DNA from: Prunus persica
Taxonomy: Eukaryota > Streptophyta > Magnoliopsida > Rosales > Rosaceae
DNA length: 64,000 nt
Assembly: GCF_000346465.2 (NCBI RefSeq)
Contig: NC_034015.1
Location: forward strand, 13,933,507 to 13,997,506
Direction of reading: 5' to 3'
The notes under the pieces are model-generated. The model was not told the origin of the DNA. It did not search any database and was given only the letters and a program-made list of their open reading frames with translations. This document shows, one piece after another, positions 44,681 through 60,903 of this stretch. Both the position numbers and the translations under genes were made by a program. The first letter of the stretch is position 1; each line of letters starts with the position of its first letter.

Positions 44681-45027
44681 TTTGATAACTATTTCAATTT
44701 TAGTTTTTAGTTTTCACTTTTTATGCTAGAGTATAAAGGAGTGATTGTGAGGATGAGATTGAGAGAGATGATAAGAGGAGAGAGGAGGCGCGCGCCGGGG
44801 GGGAGGGGGGAGAGGAGGAGGGAGGAGTAACAAAAGTAAAAACAATTTCAAATAGATTTCAGTTTTTATTTTTTATTTTCACGTTTGTTACTCCTTCCTC
44901 TCATCCCTCTCTCATTTTCACTCTCAATCCCATCTTCACCCTCATTCTCACTTTCATCCCCCTTTTTTCCCTCTATATTCTAGCAAAAAAAAAAAAACTA
45001 AAAACTAAAATTGAAATGTTTGATTTG
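44681..45027. mobile_element. Long-hairpin MITE
   Basis: The left arm (TTTGATAACTATTTCAATTT, TTAGTTTTTAGTTTT, then GCTAGAGTATA and a purine-rich tract) is mirrored by the right arm (pyrimidine-rich tract, TATATTCTAGC, AAAACTAAAAACTAAAATTG). A second inverted pair GGAGTAACAAA and TTTGTTACTCC sits in the middle. Arms are about 150-170 bases. No clear target duplication was identified. Confidence 0.6.
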
Positions 45028-45133
45028 ATATTTTTAGGGTCTGTTTGATAACTATTTCAATTTTCAAATTTTAATTTTTAGTTTACAATTTCTAGTTTTC
45101 ATTTTTCATTTTTTTAAGTAAAAAATTGAAAAC

Positions 45134-45445
45134 TTGTTTGGTAACTCGTTTCAGTTTTCAAAAAAAGTGAAAAGTGAAAACTAAACAAAAGTTGTTTGGT
45201 AACTGATTTCAATTTTCAATTTTCAATGTGGAACTTGAAAATGAAATTTTTTTGGGGGTCAAGTTGTGAATTTCAGATCGTAGAATGAAAATGCATGTTA
45301 CAAAGAGTTTGTAGTATTTTTTGGAATAAGGATGATTTTTTTGGTGAATTTTGGATTTGGAGGTTTCGAGACTTGAATTGGGTCTGTTGCCAAAGGCAAG
45401 AATCGAGCGGCCGATTCCAAGTCGGTGACATGGGCCTAAATAGAA
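45134..45445. mobile_element. MITE-like repeat related to 29687-30161
   Basis: Starts with TTGTTTGGTAACTCG. Its body (about 45250-45430, containing AGAATCGAGCGGCC) matches the reverse complement of about 29900-30100. The right end is indistinct. Confidence 0.45.
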
Positions 45446-46046
45446 ACATGGGCCTTTCTCATTGACCTAAAACTATTTAGCCGGCCCGAAAATAAGGGCC
45501 CTTTATATTTTATGAATTTCAAGAGGATTACACTAAATTTTCTATATTTTTATTTTTTTTGGGTCTGGGAATTTCATAACAACCAGGCAAATATTATTTT
45601 TTACGGCTAAATTAGAACGAACTTAGACGACGCAAAAGAAAGCAGAGGCGATTGGAGCAACGAGAGTCCAATCCAACGGGGATGGTGGCAACAGGTGGTG
45701 ATGGAATCACATTCGAAATTGATGATTGATGCCCAACCCTCAGAACTTGCCGACAACACTAGAAAACCACCATAGAGTTTATGACTATTCCTTCTAGCCA
45801 TCGGGATTGTTCACTGCCGTTGAGGTAGGTAGCGGCTGTTTGGGGTTGGGTGCTGTGGAGACGACGGTGATTACCGAGAAGCAACCCACAACAACCGCTT
45901 TGCCAGTTTTTTAGGTGATTTTATTGGATTTTTTTTCACAATTTATTCTGTACCATTGGATCAAATAATTGAAATCTAGCCGTCCAAAAGTTGATGTGTC
46001 CATACATTTGATGTTTATTAGAATTTTCAGAGAGGAGGAGAGAGGT

Positions 46047-49000
46047 ATGAATAAGGCAGTGGAAGAGGGAGTGGAACCTCCACTCGCGGCACTTTTGGAT
46101 GGAAAAAGCGGGAAAAAAACGAAGGCGAAGAGAAAAAGCAAAGCAACATCATCAAAGGATCACGACACAGAGCTAGAGCCAGTTCAAGCTGCGCCAGAGC
46201 CAGTTCAAATTGAGCCAGAGCCAGAGCCAATTCAGATTGAGCCAGAACCAGTTCAAATTGAGCCTGAGCCAGTTCGGATTGAGCCAGAGCCAGTTCAGAA
46301 TGACGAAGAGAGCTCAAGGGATGGCCCTAGGGTTAGTGTTTCGATGTTCGATGACTCGGTGGAGAATCACTTCAGAGTCATGGACACCATTGCCAAGCTC
46401 TGTGGCGAGGCTGAGGAGGATCATCGAATCGAAGACAGTGAGATTCAAAGCTTATCGTCCTCGATCACTTTCTTAAGGTAAACAAAATAAATGGGTCTTT
46501 TTTCGTTGTTTAATTTCTTACTGGCATTGTTGGTTTTATGTATCTCATTGTAATTGTGAACTTCAGAAACTTATGAATGCGTTTGTTGAAGGGAATGGGC
46601 AGATTTTAAATATGAACCTAGAGATGTTCGATTTGCTTGTGGAGGTGGAAGCCCTGATGGGAAAGATGTGTTCACTGGGATAACCTTGCGTCAATTTTCT
46701 TCTGCGACAGTTCCCAAGGTTATATCTATTAATCTGAATTTCTGGTTCGGTTTACATGTCGTAGTTTTACAGAAAATGAACTGTTCTAATGGCTGTCATA
46801 TAACAAGCATCATTGGTATTTGATCTTAATTAGTTGGTTTTCATATTGATGCAGAAGGAGGCACTTTCTGGGGACACATCATCTTTAGAGTTGAGGTACT
46901 TTAATTGGCATTAGCAATAAGGCTTTTGTACTGATTTATGTATTCTCTTGAACTCGATGAAAGCCTTGTATATTGGATTTCCACCTACCACCTAAAGAAG
47001 CTTTGATATGTATCTTCAAATGTTCATTATATGTTTTTGCAGCCAAGACTTTGTGATGTATGTTGGAGGGCCTGTTTGGGCATTGGATTGGTGTCCTAGA
47101 GTCCATCAAAGTCCTGACTATCATCCAAAATGTGAGGTACATGATTTTCTTTAACACAGGTGCTTTTTTTTAATCAGACTTAAAATTTTCTTATATTATT
47201 TATTGTTGTACTTATCAAACGAATTTTCTGTCTCACATATGACTGATTTATTGTTTTACATTTTTTTTTTTCGTTCTTCTTACGGTCACATCTCAAGCAC
47301 ATTTAGTATAACGTTAAATTGTTAAAGCTGTATGCACTATAATTACTCCCTAGGTGCTACGTTTCCACACTATAATTACTTTAGTAAAAATTTCTATTTT
47401 TTAGCATACATATTGATATTGCTAAAGAAGAAAAACATACATATTGCTAAAGAAATGAAAACGAATTACAACTTAAGAATGTAATAAAATTCATCAATTT
47501 AGAAGTCAAAACAATCGATTAGATCAAATTTAAGTAGCACAGGAAATCTCTTCCTATATAAAGCTAACTACAAGTCTACAATATCCTTGGCTATAGTGTC
47601 CTTCAATCTTGCTGCATCTTTCATTTCTTTTATGCACAACAGAGCATTAAGAAAGAGAAAATACCCCAGATGAATCTTCTCTCAAGTACCTGCAAATAAA
47701 TAAAACATACAAAACAATATAATACTGACTTCGAAGAAGAGTGAGCCAAGAAAATTTGTACTTGAATGAACCCACAAACAGTGGTTGACAAATTACATAC
47801 CAAATGGGCTTTGTACAATTTTTTACTGTTTCTTTTTCTTTTCAGATGGAAGCCTTACAAACAAAACATGAAATTATTAATCTGCATAAACAGGGAAATA
47901 AGTTAAAACAGAAAAATAAAACACAGAAAGTATGTCATCAATTCTAGTTTTGTGAAACAGACCAAGGGATATACTGTGAGGACTTACTGCTTCGAGGAGC
48001 CAAGACAACTAAGTGAGTCCTTAACTTATTATTGAAGTTCTTGATTATTTCCCTTGAGTATTGTGGGAAAAAAAAAACATATCCATAAGGGCGATTATAC
48101 AGAGGAAATGTGATGTTATAACTTTTGCTTGTTTACGACATTCTGTTGGTGAAATTTGACATTCATATTATTGATGATTAGGTGTCATCCATATTAGAGT
48201 CATTGAAGTCTACTATTTTATGACAAAGTTATCATCATCCTACTTTTCAGTTTGTTGCTATAGCTGCTCATCCTCCTGGATCCTCTTATCACAAATTAGG
48301 CCAGCCACTAACTGGAAGAGGTGCGATTCAGATATGGTGTCTTCTAAATGTTGGTGTAAATGAGGAAAACAGTCATCCCATAGGAGAAAAGCCAAAGCGG
48401 GACCCTAAAAAAAGTGGAGCCAGAGAAGAAAATTCAGCTGAACCAAAGAGACCAATCGGAAGACCTAGAAAGAAGCCATTAGAAGAAAAATCAACTGAAC
48501 CAAAAAGGCCTAGAGGAAGACCTAGAAAGAATCCAATTGAAGAATCTGTTGACAAAGAGGCCACAGAAGAAAAATCAACTCGACCGAAGAGGCCTAGAGG
48601 AAGACCTTTAAAGAAGCCAATAGAAGAATCTGTTGACAACTTGGATGGGAGCAGCAATTATGTTGAGGCTCTTTCCATTCAACATCCAGAGGGATCACCG
48701 GAGTTGCATTCTACGGGTTGTGTTCCTGCAAATACCCAAGAGCATGGTAAAAAACGAAAAAATTACAATCATGCAGCATCTGAATGTAATCCAACTCTGA
48801 AATCATATGCTCGGAGGAGAAAGTTGAATGATATGGAAAGTGCAGGGACTAATAACAATCATACCTGTCCACCATTGTTGAATCAAAATGAAGAGAAAGG
48901 ACCACTTGTTTCAGATTATCATATACAGCAGAGTTCTGGACAGGATCCTCAAACAAGTAATAATGTTCAAGACAATGATTACCCTAAAATTGGCTCAACC

Positions 49001-52000
49001 AGGTGTTCAGTTCCGGAGGATGTAGCATTGCCAAGAATTGTATCATGCCTAGCTCACCATGGAAAGGTTGCATGGGATGTGAAATGGCGTCCTCCTAGTG
49101 AACATGATTCCAAGTGCAAGCATCGAATGGGCTATCTTGCTGTGTTGTCAGGAAATGGATCTCTGGAAGTGTAAGATATCTACTTGTTTAGACTTATGTT
49201 CTTTTTGTTTTTTAGACTTTAGATCTCTTTACAGATTCTTTATTCCCTAAGATTATGGTGGAGGATGTTGGGTGCTCTCAGAGTGGAGTGGGTGATTCCT
49301 AAAGGGTGTTTTGAGCTCCTTAGTATCAATCTGAGGATTTCAGGGAAGGGGAAGAGAGCTGGAATCCTTCGTGATTGTCTAGTTCATGCTATTTTCTGGA
49401 ATATCTGGATGGAGCGAAATCAAAGAATTTTTCAGGGTCATATAGGAGTTAGGGTTGAGGAATTATGGGACAGAATTAAATTTTGGGCATCCCTTTGGGC
49501 TTCGGTTTCGGGGCAGTTCAAGGATTATCACTACTCTACCATCATGAGAGACATGATGGCAGTCTTAAGATGATTTTACTGAAGTTTTTTTGTGTTTTTT
49601 CGTGTTTTTTATACAGTTTGTTTTTCATTCTTAGTAGGTCAGACTCTTTTTTTGGTCTTCTTGTTTGATCGAGGATTTTTCCTCTTGATTATCAATACAA
49701 TGTTTCTATTCAAAAAAAAAATCTATATATCTGTCAGATCTGTTCTCAAATGACTTCGCAATTTCTTTCTTTTCAGTCAAGACTCAAGAGAATATTTGAG
49801 TCTGCATTGCAATGGTAACATAGTGTAGAATGCTTGAAAAAGTATTGTGGCCATGAATGTTGATTTGTTCAATACTCAATATGTGATATCGACAGATTAC
49901 TGAAAACCTATAGGAGCACATGCCCCTGACTTTTTTTGTATTTGTTTTTTGTTTTTTGTTTTTTGTTTTTTTCTTGTCTCCAAATGTGTGGTGGCTTCTG
50001 TTTTCTTTGGTAACTGTATTAAGTGATTAGAGATGTAAGGAGTTTGGTAAGCAGTTGGGGCAGTGACCAAGAGTTTCATATTTCTTTTAGAGTCAAAGTT
50101 TAAAAGCGTGACCCAAAACTCAGGGCTGCCTTTATATAACATATTTAATAGTATGGGTTATATTGTGGAACGTACTTAAAGATATTGGGACTGGGATTTA
50201 TTTATTTAAAAAAAATAAATGAATGAGACTTTTGAATAGCTGCAGAGGGAGCAATTGGCATGCAGTGATATAGTAAGGCTGGAGTGCTATCATATAATGA
50301 ACATTAGTTCATTATAAAAAAACTTAGTATTTAAGTTAGAAGTAGAGATGTGCTGAAAATATGAAGCAAAGCATGATACACAAATAATAGTATGAAATGC
50401 AGTTGATATTTAGCTAGTTTGTGGTAACTTCACCCTAGATAAATGGTGTAAGCATGTTACATTGACAGTTGTTTTTGTTCTGCAATCTCATGACAATTAT
50501 CCTTGCCTTTTTAAACTGCAGGTGGGATGTTCCTCTTCCTCATGCAATTGAAGTTATTTATTCTTCTTCTTGTCGTGAGGGCACAGATCCTCGCTTTATA
50601 AAATTAGCACCAGTTTTCAGATGCTCAATGTTGAAGTGTGGCAGTGAAAAGAGGTACTCTGATAGTTTCTACTTTTAGGCAATAATTTGGACGTTTAGTG
50701 AGATGGGAAAAATGTTTACCATGTAATTAAAAGCATCGTTTCCAATTTTTTATACAACACTAACATCATGTAAAACTTCACTAGCTTATGTTAGTTGCTG
50801 TATAAGATTTCTGTAGGCACAAAATCATTCATGGAGATTTTTCATTTGGTACCAAAATGTCTCTTTTGACCATGTTATGCAAATTTATATGATTCATTGG
50901 TAATTTAAGATCCTTTCTTGAACAGTATCCCTCTTACTGTGGAATGGTCAGCTTCGCCAGCTCATGATTACTTACTTGCCGGATGTCATGATGGAACTGT
51001 AATTTTCCTGCACTTCGTTCTTTAATTTTATTTTAATATATTTTCCTTGAAGACTTTATCATGCTTTTGCACAGTTTCAAATAAGAATTCATGTTAACTT
51101 CATAGAGGGTTTCCATAGGACAAATACTCAATGGTCAACACTTTGTGTTTCTTCTGCAATCTGATAGAAGGATGCATACTAAGCACTTAATGTATTCATT
51201 CTGCTATCTGCTAGTTTTTCTCAGCTTCATCCCACTGAGCGTTCAGTTGAAATGATCCTCTTTCTTTGGTGGCTTTTTTTTCTTTCCATATTTCAGGTTG
51301 CTTTATGGAAGTTTTCAGCTAGTAATGCATCTCAAGGTAAGGGTAACATAGAATGCAAAAGATGCAGATATGGTTTACATCTGTCCTGGACATATGGCAT
51401 AAAATTGATAAATAAGTATAGTTAGTAAACTAAGAAGTTTTGCTTCAATTATCTACTTGTTGTTCTGCAGATACAAGGCCTTTACTTTGCTTCAGTGCAG
51501 ATACAAATCCTATTAGGGCACTTGCTTGGGCGCCGGTTGACAGGTTAGCCATGTCGGAGATCTATTTTATATCTTACTTTCTATGTCACTTTACAGTCTG
51601 CTTTTTCAGTTTGGAGATGGTGGGGGGGTGTTAATGGTTGTCGTGTCACTAAATTATGATATTTAGGCATAGAGATTTCTATTTCAGACCCTTTCATATT
51701 TTTATATTTTTATTTTACTATATGTTATTTTTCTCATTCACTGAGATCTGTTAAATGCAACTGTTTGCAGCTCTTCAGAGGGCGCGAATGTTATAGCTAC
51801 AGCTGGACATGGAGGCCTAAAATTTTGGGACCTGCGGTAAGTACAATGCCTATTTTTTGCTAAAACTCTTGTGTACATGCAGCTCCTTCACTGTTAGCTA
51901 AAAATGCTTGTGGTTTTTCAGTGGAAATTGCATTTCATACTAAGAACTATAACTCTTGCTTTTGCAGTGATCCATTCCGTCCCTTGTGGGACCTCGATCA

Positions 52001-54619
52001 TTTACCAAAGTTCATATATAGTCTAGATTGGCTTCCAGATCCAAGGTACTCATAATCTCTCTGTGGAACATAAATATAGCTGTCTGGTTGGTGAAATTTT
52101 ATTTAAGTGTTGTGTTTTTCTTGTAGGTGTGTTATTTTATCCTTTGATGATGGAACAATGAAAGTTATCAGCTTGGTGAAGGCTGCATCTGATGACCCGG
52201 TAACAGGAATGGCTGGAACAAAACAACCGGGCCTGCATAATCTCAGTTGTTTGCCTTTTGCTATCTGGAGTGTTCATGTATCACGACTAACAGGTCTTCC
52301 TTGTGCTTATCTATCTACGTGCAGTATTTCAGCTAATTACAAATATATGCATGTAAATACCATTATAGCCTAATGGCAAATGACATTACCATCTCTGACC
52401 TGGTGCTAAGTTTAGTGCTATAAGAGTCAACTATAAGAGTGAAATAATACATAGTAGACCTAGATTTTCCATACTCCAAACACAAGTTGTCAAAGGAAAT
52501 AAAAAGAAAAAAAGATTCTGGATATATTATATGGATCCCTCATATTTAATAGTCTCCTTGCTGCTGAATTTACATAAGCATACTGTACATGATGATTTGA
52601 TAGATATAATGAAGTAGTGTCTGGTTCTTTTCCTTGTTTGCTATTCTTCACGTGATTGGAACTGCATAAGCATTGGCCTTCAACTTCGTAATTTTCTTTG
52701 GAATAGTGCTACTGAATATTCAGAAATTCCTCTTTCTCGTTGGTGCTGTAGTCTCCTGTCTGACTAGAAGTATTAAATCATTGACCTTAAATTTTAAACA
52801 ACGGTGCATGCTACTCATATATCTGTAACGGTTGCATGGTACTTTTTATTGGAGGAAGTTTGTGGGGGATATATTCTCCTTGGTGGGATTTTATGATTGA
52901 TCCACTTTGGAATACAGTTCTGTGCTAAGTTGATCAACCTGTGTAACTCTTGAGACCAGCATTTTTTAATAACCATTAATCGATCATTTCACTTTCAAAT
53001 CGTTAGGTATGGCTGCATATTGTGGTGCAGACGGAACTGTTCTCCGCTTCCAGGTGAGTTTTAGCTTTTAACTCGCCATTGATATTAGACTTACTCCTTA
53101 TCTTTGTTGTAGAATCATTTTTCATTCCTGGAGGGAAAATCTTAAGTTCTAGATGCATGTATGACTTCTATGAGTCTAAACTTTATGGTAACATCAAACA
53201 TGCGGTCAGACGATTGGGGCACATCAAATAACTTTTGCTTTCAAAGGATCTACTTTGTTAAAGAGTTTAAATTATTCTAGGTTTTTTCACTGATGGGTTT
53301 ACTTATGTTTGGTCATGGAGAGTAGGGGGCATTTCGGGATATACTTGGCAAACTTGTCCTTTAGATGGTCAAACGTTTTCTTTATATCTTCCTAGTGAGT
53401 CGCATTAACGATGAATCCAGCAGGTGCTTGCTTGTCCTCTAGCTGTGCAGGTTTTTGTCAAGTTTTTGTTCCCAAAAACTCATGCTTTGTGCCTGATGCT
53501 TGGACCTTTTTTTTTCTCTGATGCTAGGACTTTGAAATTGATACAAAAACTCCACGTTATATACTCAATTGTTATTTATTTATTTTTACAATCAGCTTAC
53601 GTCCAAATCTGTGGAGAAAGATCCTAGACGACATCGGGCCCCACATTTTCTGTGTGTATCACTGACAATGGAGGAATCTGCTGTAACCATCAATACTACA
53701 GTATCAAACACCCCTTTCCCATTGAAGGTCGTTCGCAATAACCCTGAGTCAAACAAGGTGAAAAGTGCAAATGATAAGAGGGCAAAAGATAGTGCATCTG
53801 AAGATCAAACTTTAGGTAACCCCAGACATTTTCTTTAAGCACCCTATGTTCATTTCTTGTCTTTATTTTAGAACGTTCATCAAACTTTCTCTTGTTGCAG
53901 CTCTTTGTTATGGTGTTGATCCTGATATCCAATCAGAATCTGGGGAAAAAGTGGCATCGCTCAGAAGAAAAAAAACAAAGAAATCTGGGTCTAGTGAGAC
54001 AACACCAGAGGATGACCAAGCATTGGTATGCATAGATGAAGAGCCGACTAGTACGCAGGAACAAGAAATTGGGGAAAAAGTGGCTTCTGTCAGAAGCCGA
54101 AAAACACAGAAGTCTAGGTTTAGTAAGAAAAAACCAGAGGATGACCTAGCATTGGTATGCATAGATGAAGAGCCGACTAATACTCAGGATGAGGAAACTG
54201 GGGTGGCTTCTCTCAAAAGTAAGAAAACACAAAAATCTAGGTCTAGCAAGAAAAATCCAAATGACGACCGGGGATTGGCATGCATAGGTGAAGAAGAACC
54301 AACGAATACTCTGGAGGAAGAAATTGGGGTGGCTTCTCCCGAAAGCAAAAAGAAACAGAAAACTAGGTCTAGTAAGAAAAAGCCAAACGATGACCAAGAT
54401 TTGGCGTGCATAGATGAAGTGCCGATTAATACTCAGGAAGAAGAAGACGGGAAAGAGCTTGAAATATTTCCTGACAAAATAGTAGCAATGCATAGAGTGA
54501 GGTGGAACATGAACAAGGGTAGTGAGAGATGGTTGTGCTATGGAGGGGCAGCTGGACTTGTTCGATGTCAAGAGATTGTTTTGTCTGACACCGAAAAAGC
54601 ATGGGCAATGAAGAGATGA
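46047..54619 (+). CDS. AT-hook WD40 protein, TFIIIC subunit-like (At1g19485-type)
   Basis: Nuclear protein resembling GTF3C2/TFIIIC110, a subunit of the Pol III factor that binds internal promoters; role inferred from family. Exons: 46047-46477, 46592-46718, 46855-46895, 47043-47136, 48251-49170, 50522-50653, 50926-50998, 51297-51336, 51471-51543, 51771-51836, 51968-52045, 52127-52293, 53007-53053, 53596-53815, 53901-54619; 1075 residues with all phases consistent. N-terminus: Glu/Pro repeats (EPVQIEPEP). Three AT-hooks near residues 297-350 (KRPIGRPRKKP, KRPRGRPRKNP, KRPRGRPLKKP). WD-type repeats follow (VWALDWCP, VAWDVKWRP, LAWAPVD, LKFWDLRDPFRP). The C-terminus has four copies of an acidic/Lys-rich repeat of about 40 residues. 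An in-frame ATG at 46011 could give 12 more residues. Confidence 0.85.
49240..49720 (+). mobile_element. 5'-truncated LINE fragment in intron 5
   Basis: A frame at 49265-49573 reads like the C-terminal end of plant L1-type reverse transcriptase polyproteins (FWNIWMERNQRIFQG followed by a WD..KFWASLWASV region). It ends at a stop, then about 140 bases of 3' UTR and an A run at 49711-49721. It lies in sense orientation inside the AT-hook/WD40 gene intron. Exact left limit and target duplication not determined. Confidence 0.65.
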
Positions 54620-54817
54620 GAAGTCAGGTTTCTTGTACATTCTTGTTCTTTTAAGCCCCTATTTATGTTCAATTGGGCAGGTTGACAATGAAGAGATGAG
54701 ACTCAAAGGCGGCTAATTTAACAAAAATGCATTATGGGACATATGAGCATTATCCTAGAGTTTACAGCCGAATGATGTTTGTAACTTATTAAAAAATAAA
54801 GGAAATATAGTTCTCTC

Positions 54818-55709
54818 CAAGGTCTAAAATATCGATGATATCGAAAATATCGGTAGTCCTAAAATATAGAAATTTCGATGGAAATATCGGGATATTATCG
54901 ATATCGATAAAAATTGAATAAAAACCACGGAAACTGTAAGAAAAATTTGGAAATTTTTATTGAAACTTTGGAGAATGTCTATTTAGTCAATTATCTTTGA
55001 GTTTATCACAAACAATTAGAAGGAAATGCATTGCATGATGGATTTAACTAATTTAAGTTGATTATACAGCAAGCGGGCAAACACTATGAGTGTAAAAAAT
55101 ATGTAATAATTAATGAAAAAAGATTAAATACACCGTAATCATTCATATATAATGATTTACTATAATATTTTACATTTTATACATTGCATGGTAAGATACA
55201 TGAATGACTTAGTACCACATAGAGTTCCTACGAGGTTCAAATTTTTCATTATCTTCATCATCTCTATGTGTAGAGTAAGTGTATTATGAAGAGTAGTCAT
55301 CAAATGATAAATCCCCAAAATAGTTTTGCATGTAATTGTTAACATACCACCCATATAAATATAAATATTTTAGCATATTATCACAAAAACATAAGTGATA
55401 TGGTGTTTAAGGTGTTGGAGGAGTAAAATGGGAGGGGTTCATATCCCCTTTGTGCTTTTTTCTCCCCTTTTTCCCTTTTTTTTTCCTTCACATCGATATT
55501 TTCGATATTTTAGCGATATTACACCGATATTTTGACAAAATATTGCTGAAATGTGAGCGAAATTATCGACATCGATATTTTCCGATATTATCGTCGATAT
55601 TGTCGATATTTATACGATATGTACATGGATATGTTCCGAAATATCCGTGATTCAAAAAAATCGAAATATCCTCGATATTTCCTCGATATTATCGATATTT
55701 CAGACTATG
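54818..55709. mobile_element. hAT-type MITE with 8-bp target duplication
   Basis: Exact 8-bp direct repeats GTTCTCTC flank it (54810-54817 and 55710-55717). Terminal inverted repeats begin CAAGGTCTAAAATATCGAT on the left and, inverted, CATAGTCTGAAATATCGAT on the right. Both ends are packed with GATATCGAT and CGATATT motifs; the middle is AT-rich with no transposase frame. Eight-base duplications and CA termini point to hAT. It lies about 200 bases after the AT-hook/WD40 stop codon. Confidence 0.8.
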
Positions 55710-55729
55710 GTTCTCTCTTATATCACCAG

Positions 55730-56300
55730 ATTAAACGAAATAACCAAAGAGATTATGAAAGTAAATTATGAAAGAAAAAAAATGTAACCAATTGTTTAAG
55801 GCTGTTAGTTTATCTCTTGGGACTAGTACCTTTTGGCCGTATGTGCTTTGAGGACCCAGATCATATATGGCTGGAAGTATAGATAAGTTGTCAGTTGAGC
55901 AAATGAAGTGCTTAAAGTAGTACATTCCATAAATCACATGATCGGTATTAATCGTAGTTAGGAGGGTGGAGGTGTTAACGCATTTTCGTTAATTATTTTC
56001 GTAAGTGGCATTAAAGGGAAAATAAAAGTTGTTAGTATAACCTTTTTTTGAGTCGCCAGTTTAATATGAGTGTTGCATTCACGTTTCTATATTATCAACA
56101 TAGCCTCCTACCCGCCTCCTATTTCTAAGAAGATCCAAAATCCAAGCCGCCAAATTCTCATCCGTGGACTCAAGACTTCGTTTCCTTGTTCAACAGTCAA
56201 ACCATCACTCTCTCACCATATTTGGCGCACAGAGAGAGGGAGAGGCTGCTGCATGCATTAAGAATAAGCACTGTCACTCATGAAGCTCTTTCCTCTTCCT
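55730..56300. other. Intergenic region and promoter of the subtilase gene
   Basis: No gene seen. The stretch before 56310 is the promoter of the downstream gene, with a TATA-like CTATTTATAG at 56301-56310, 64-73 bases before the ATG. Confidence 0.5.
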
Positions 56301-56373
56301 CTATTTATAGCTAAACAACACTCCTTTCACATGTGTGTGTTGTGAGAGTGAGCTCTTTCTAAATTGCAATACA

Positions 56374-60065
<3,692 letters not shown>

Positions 60066-60069
60066 GTTT

Positions 60070-60900
60070 CTTTAACCAACATTTTATTTTCTTTTTCCTA
60101 TTAGTTTCCATTTGTCCCCTGTAAATAAACATTTGGTTATCATGAGACAGTTTCTTGCGATTTCAGATACGTATACTGTCCATATGCATGTTAACAGTTA
60201 GTATCCATCCATCAAGTTAACCTACGCTTGGCATTGGCAGGGAATTGCTACGGCAACCAACTATACGGTCACAGAGAAGAACGTAATTTTGCCAAAGAAT
60301 TTAAGAAATAATTTCCTGTGTGAGATTAGACAGAATTGCATAAGGCACGAAGGAACTGGATTAATTAACCAGCATCTCAAACTCAGTTCTATTGATTTCC
60401 TGCAAGACGTAATTGCAACTCACGTCACAAACTTATAAAACAACTGTCAAAATTAAATTTCGGGTTCTTACCTTCACTCCTCTGCTGAGTGCTGCTGCCC
60501 CTAGGCGTAGCAGAAAATGCAAGACAGGTTTGTTAAAACACCATTCATTTCCTCATTATGATTCCCAGTGATCAGGCATTCTTGAAAATTATGCATTCTC
60601 AAACTAACACTACCATTTGCTTCTCAATAATTTGATAATGAAAAGCTACCCATACATATTGACAGGCAGTACAAAATTTCCAGTTTCCGTCCACACCTTG
60701 AAACAACATATAAAGTCAAAGTAAAGGCCTTAAAGATGTACCTAAATTATAGGCACACATCTTTTCTGTCAATGACTCAATAACCTTCTATAATTAAGGT
60801 TAGGTGATCTGCTCTTGACTCAATCTCCAAGAAGTCCTTAAAATAAAAGGACTTGCATGAAAACCAGGAGAGAATCTCTTAACCTGCACTTGGGTTTTAA
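60070..60900. other. Converging 3' ends of the subtilase and bZIP genes
   Basis: No gene seen. Holds the 3' UTRs of two convergent genes; a polyadenylation-like AATAAACA lies near 60124 on the plus strand. Confidence 0.5.
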
Positions 60901-60903
60901 AGC

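Noticed and set aside
46027..46317. Leu/Ala-rich minus-strand frame opposite the first exon of the TFIIIC-like gene
   Set aside because: Mirror of the EPVQIEPEP repeats on the coding strand.
54146..54640. 164-codon minus-strand frame at the 3' end of the TFIIIC-like gene
   Set aside because: Antisense reading of the C-terminal Lys/acidic repeat; composition is Phe/Leu-rich as expected for the complement.
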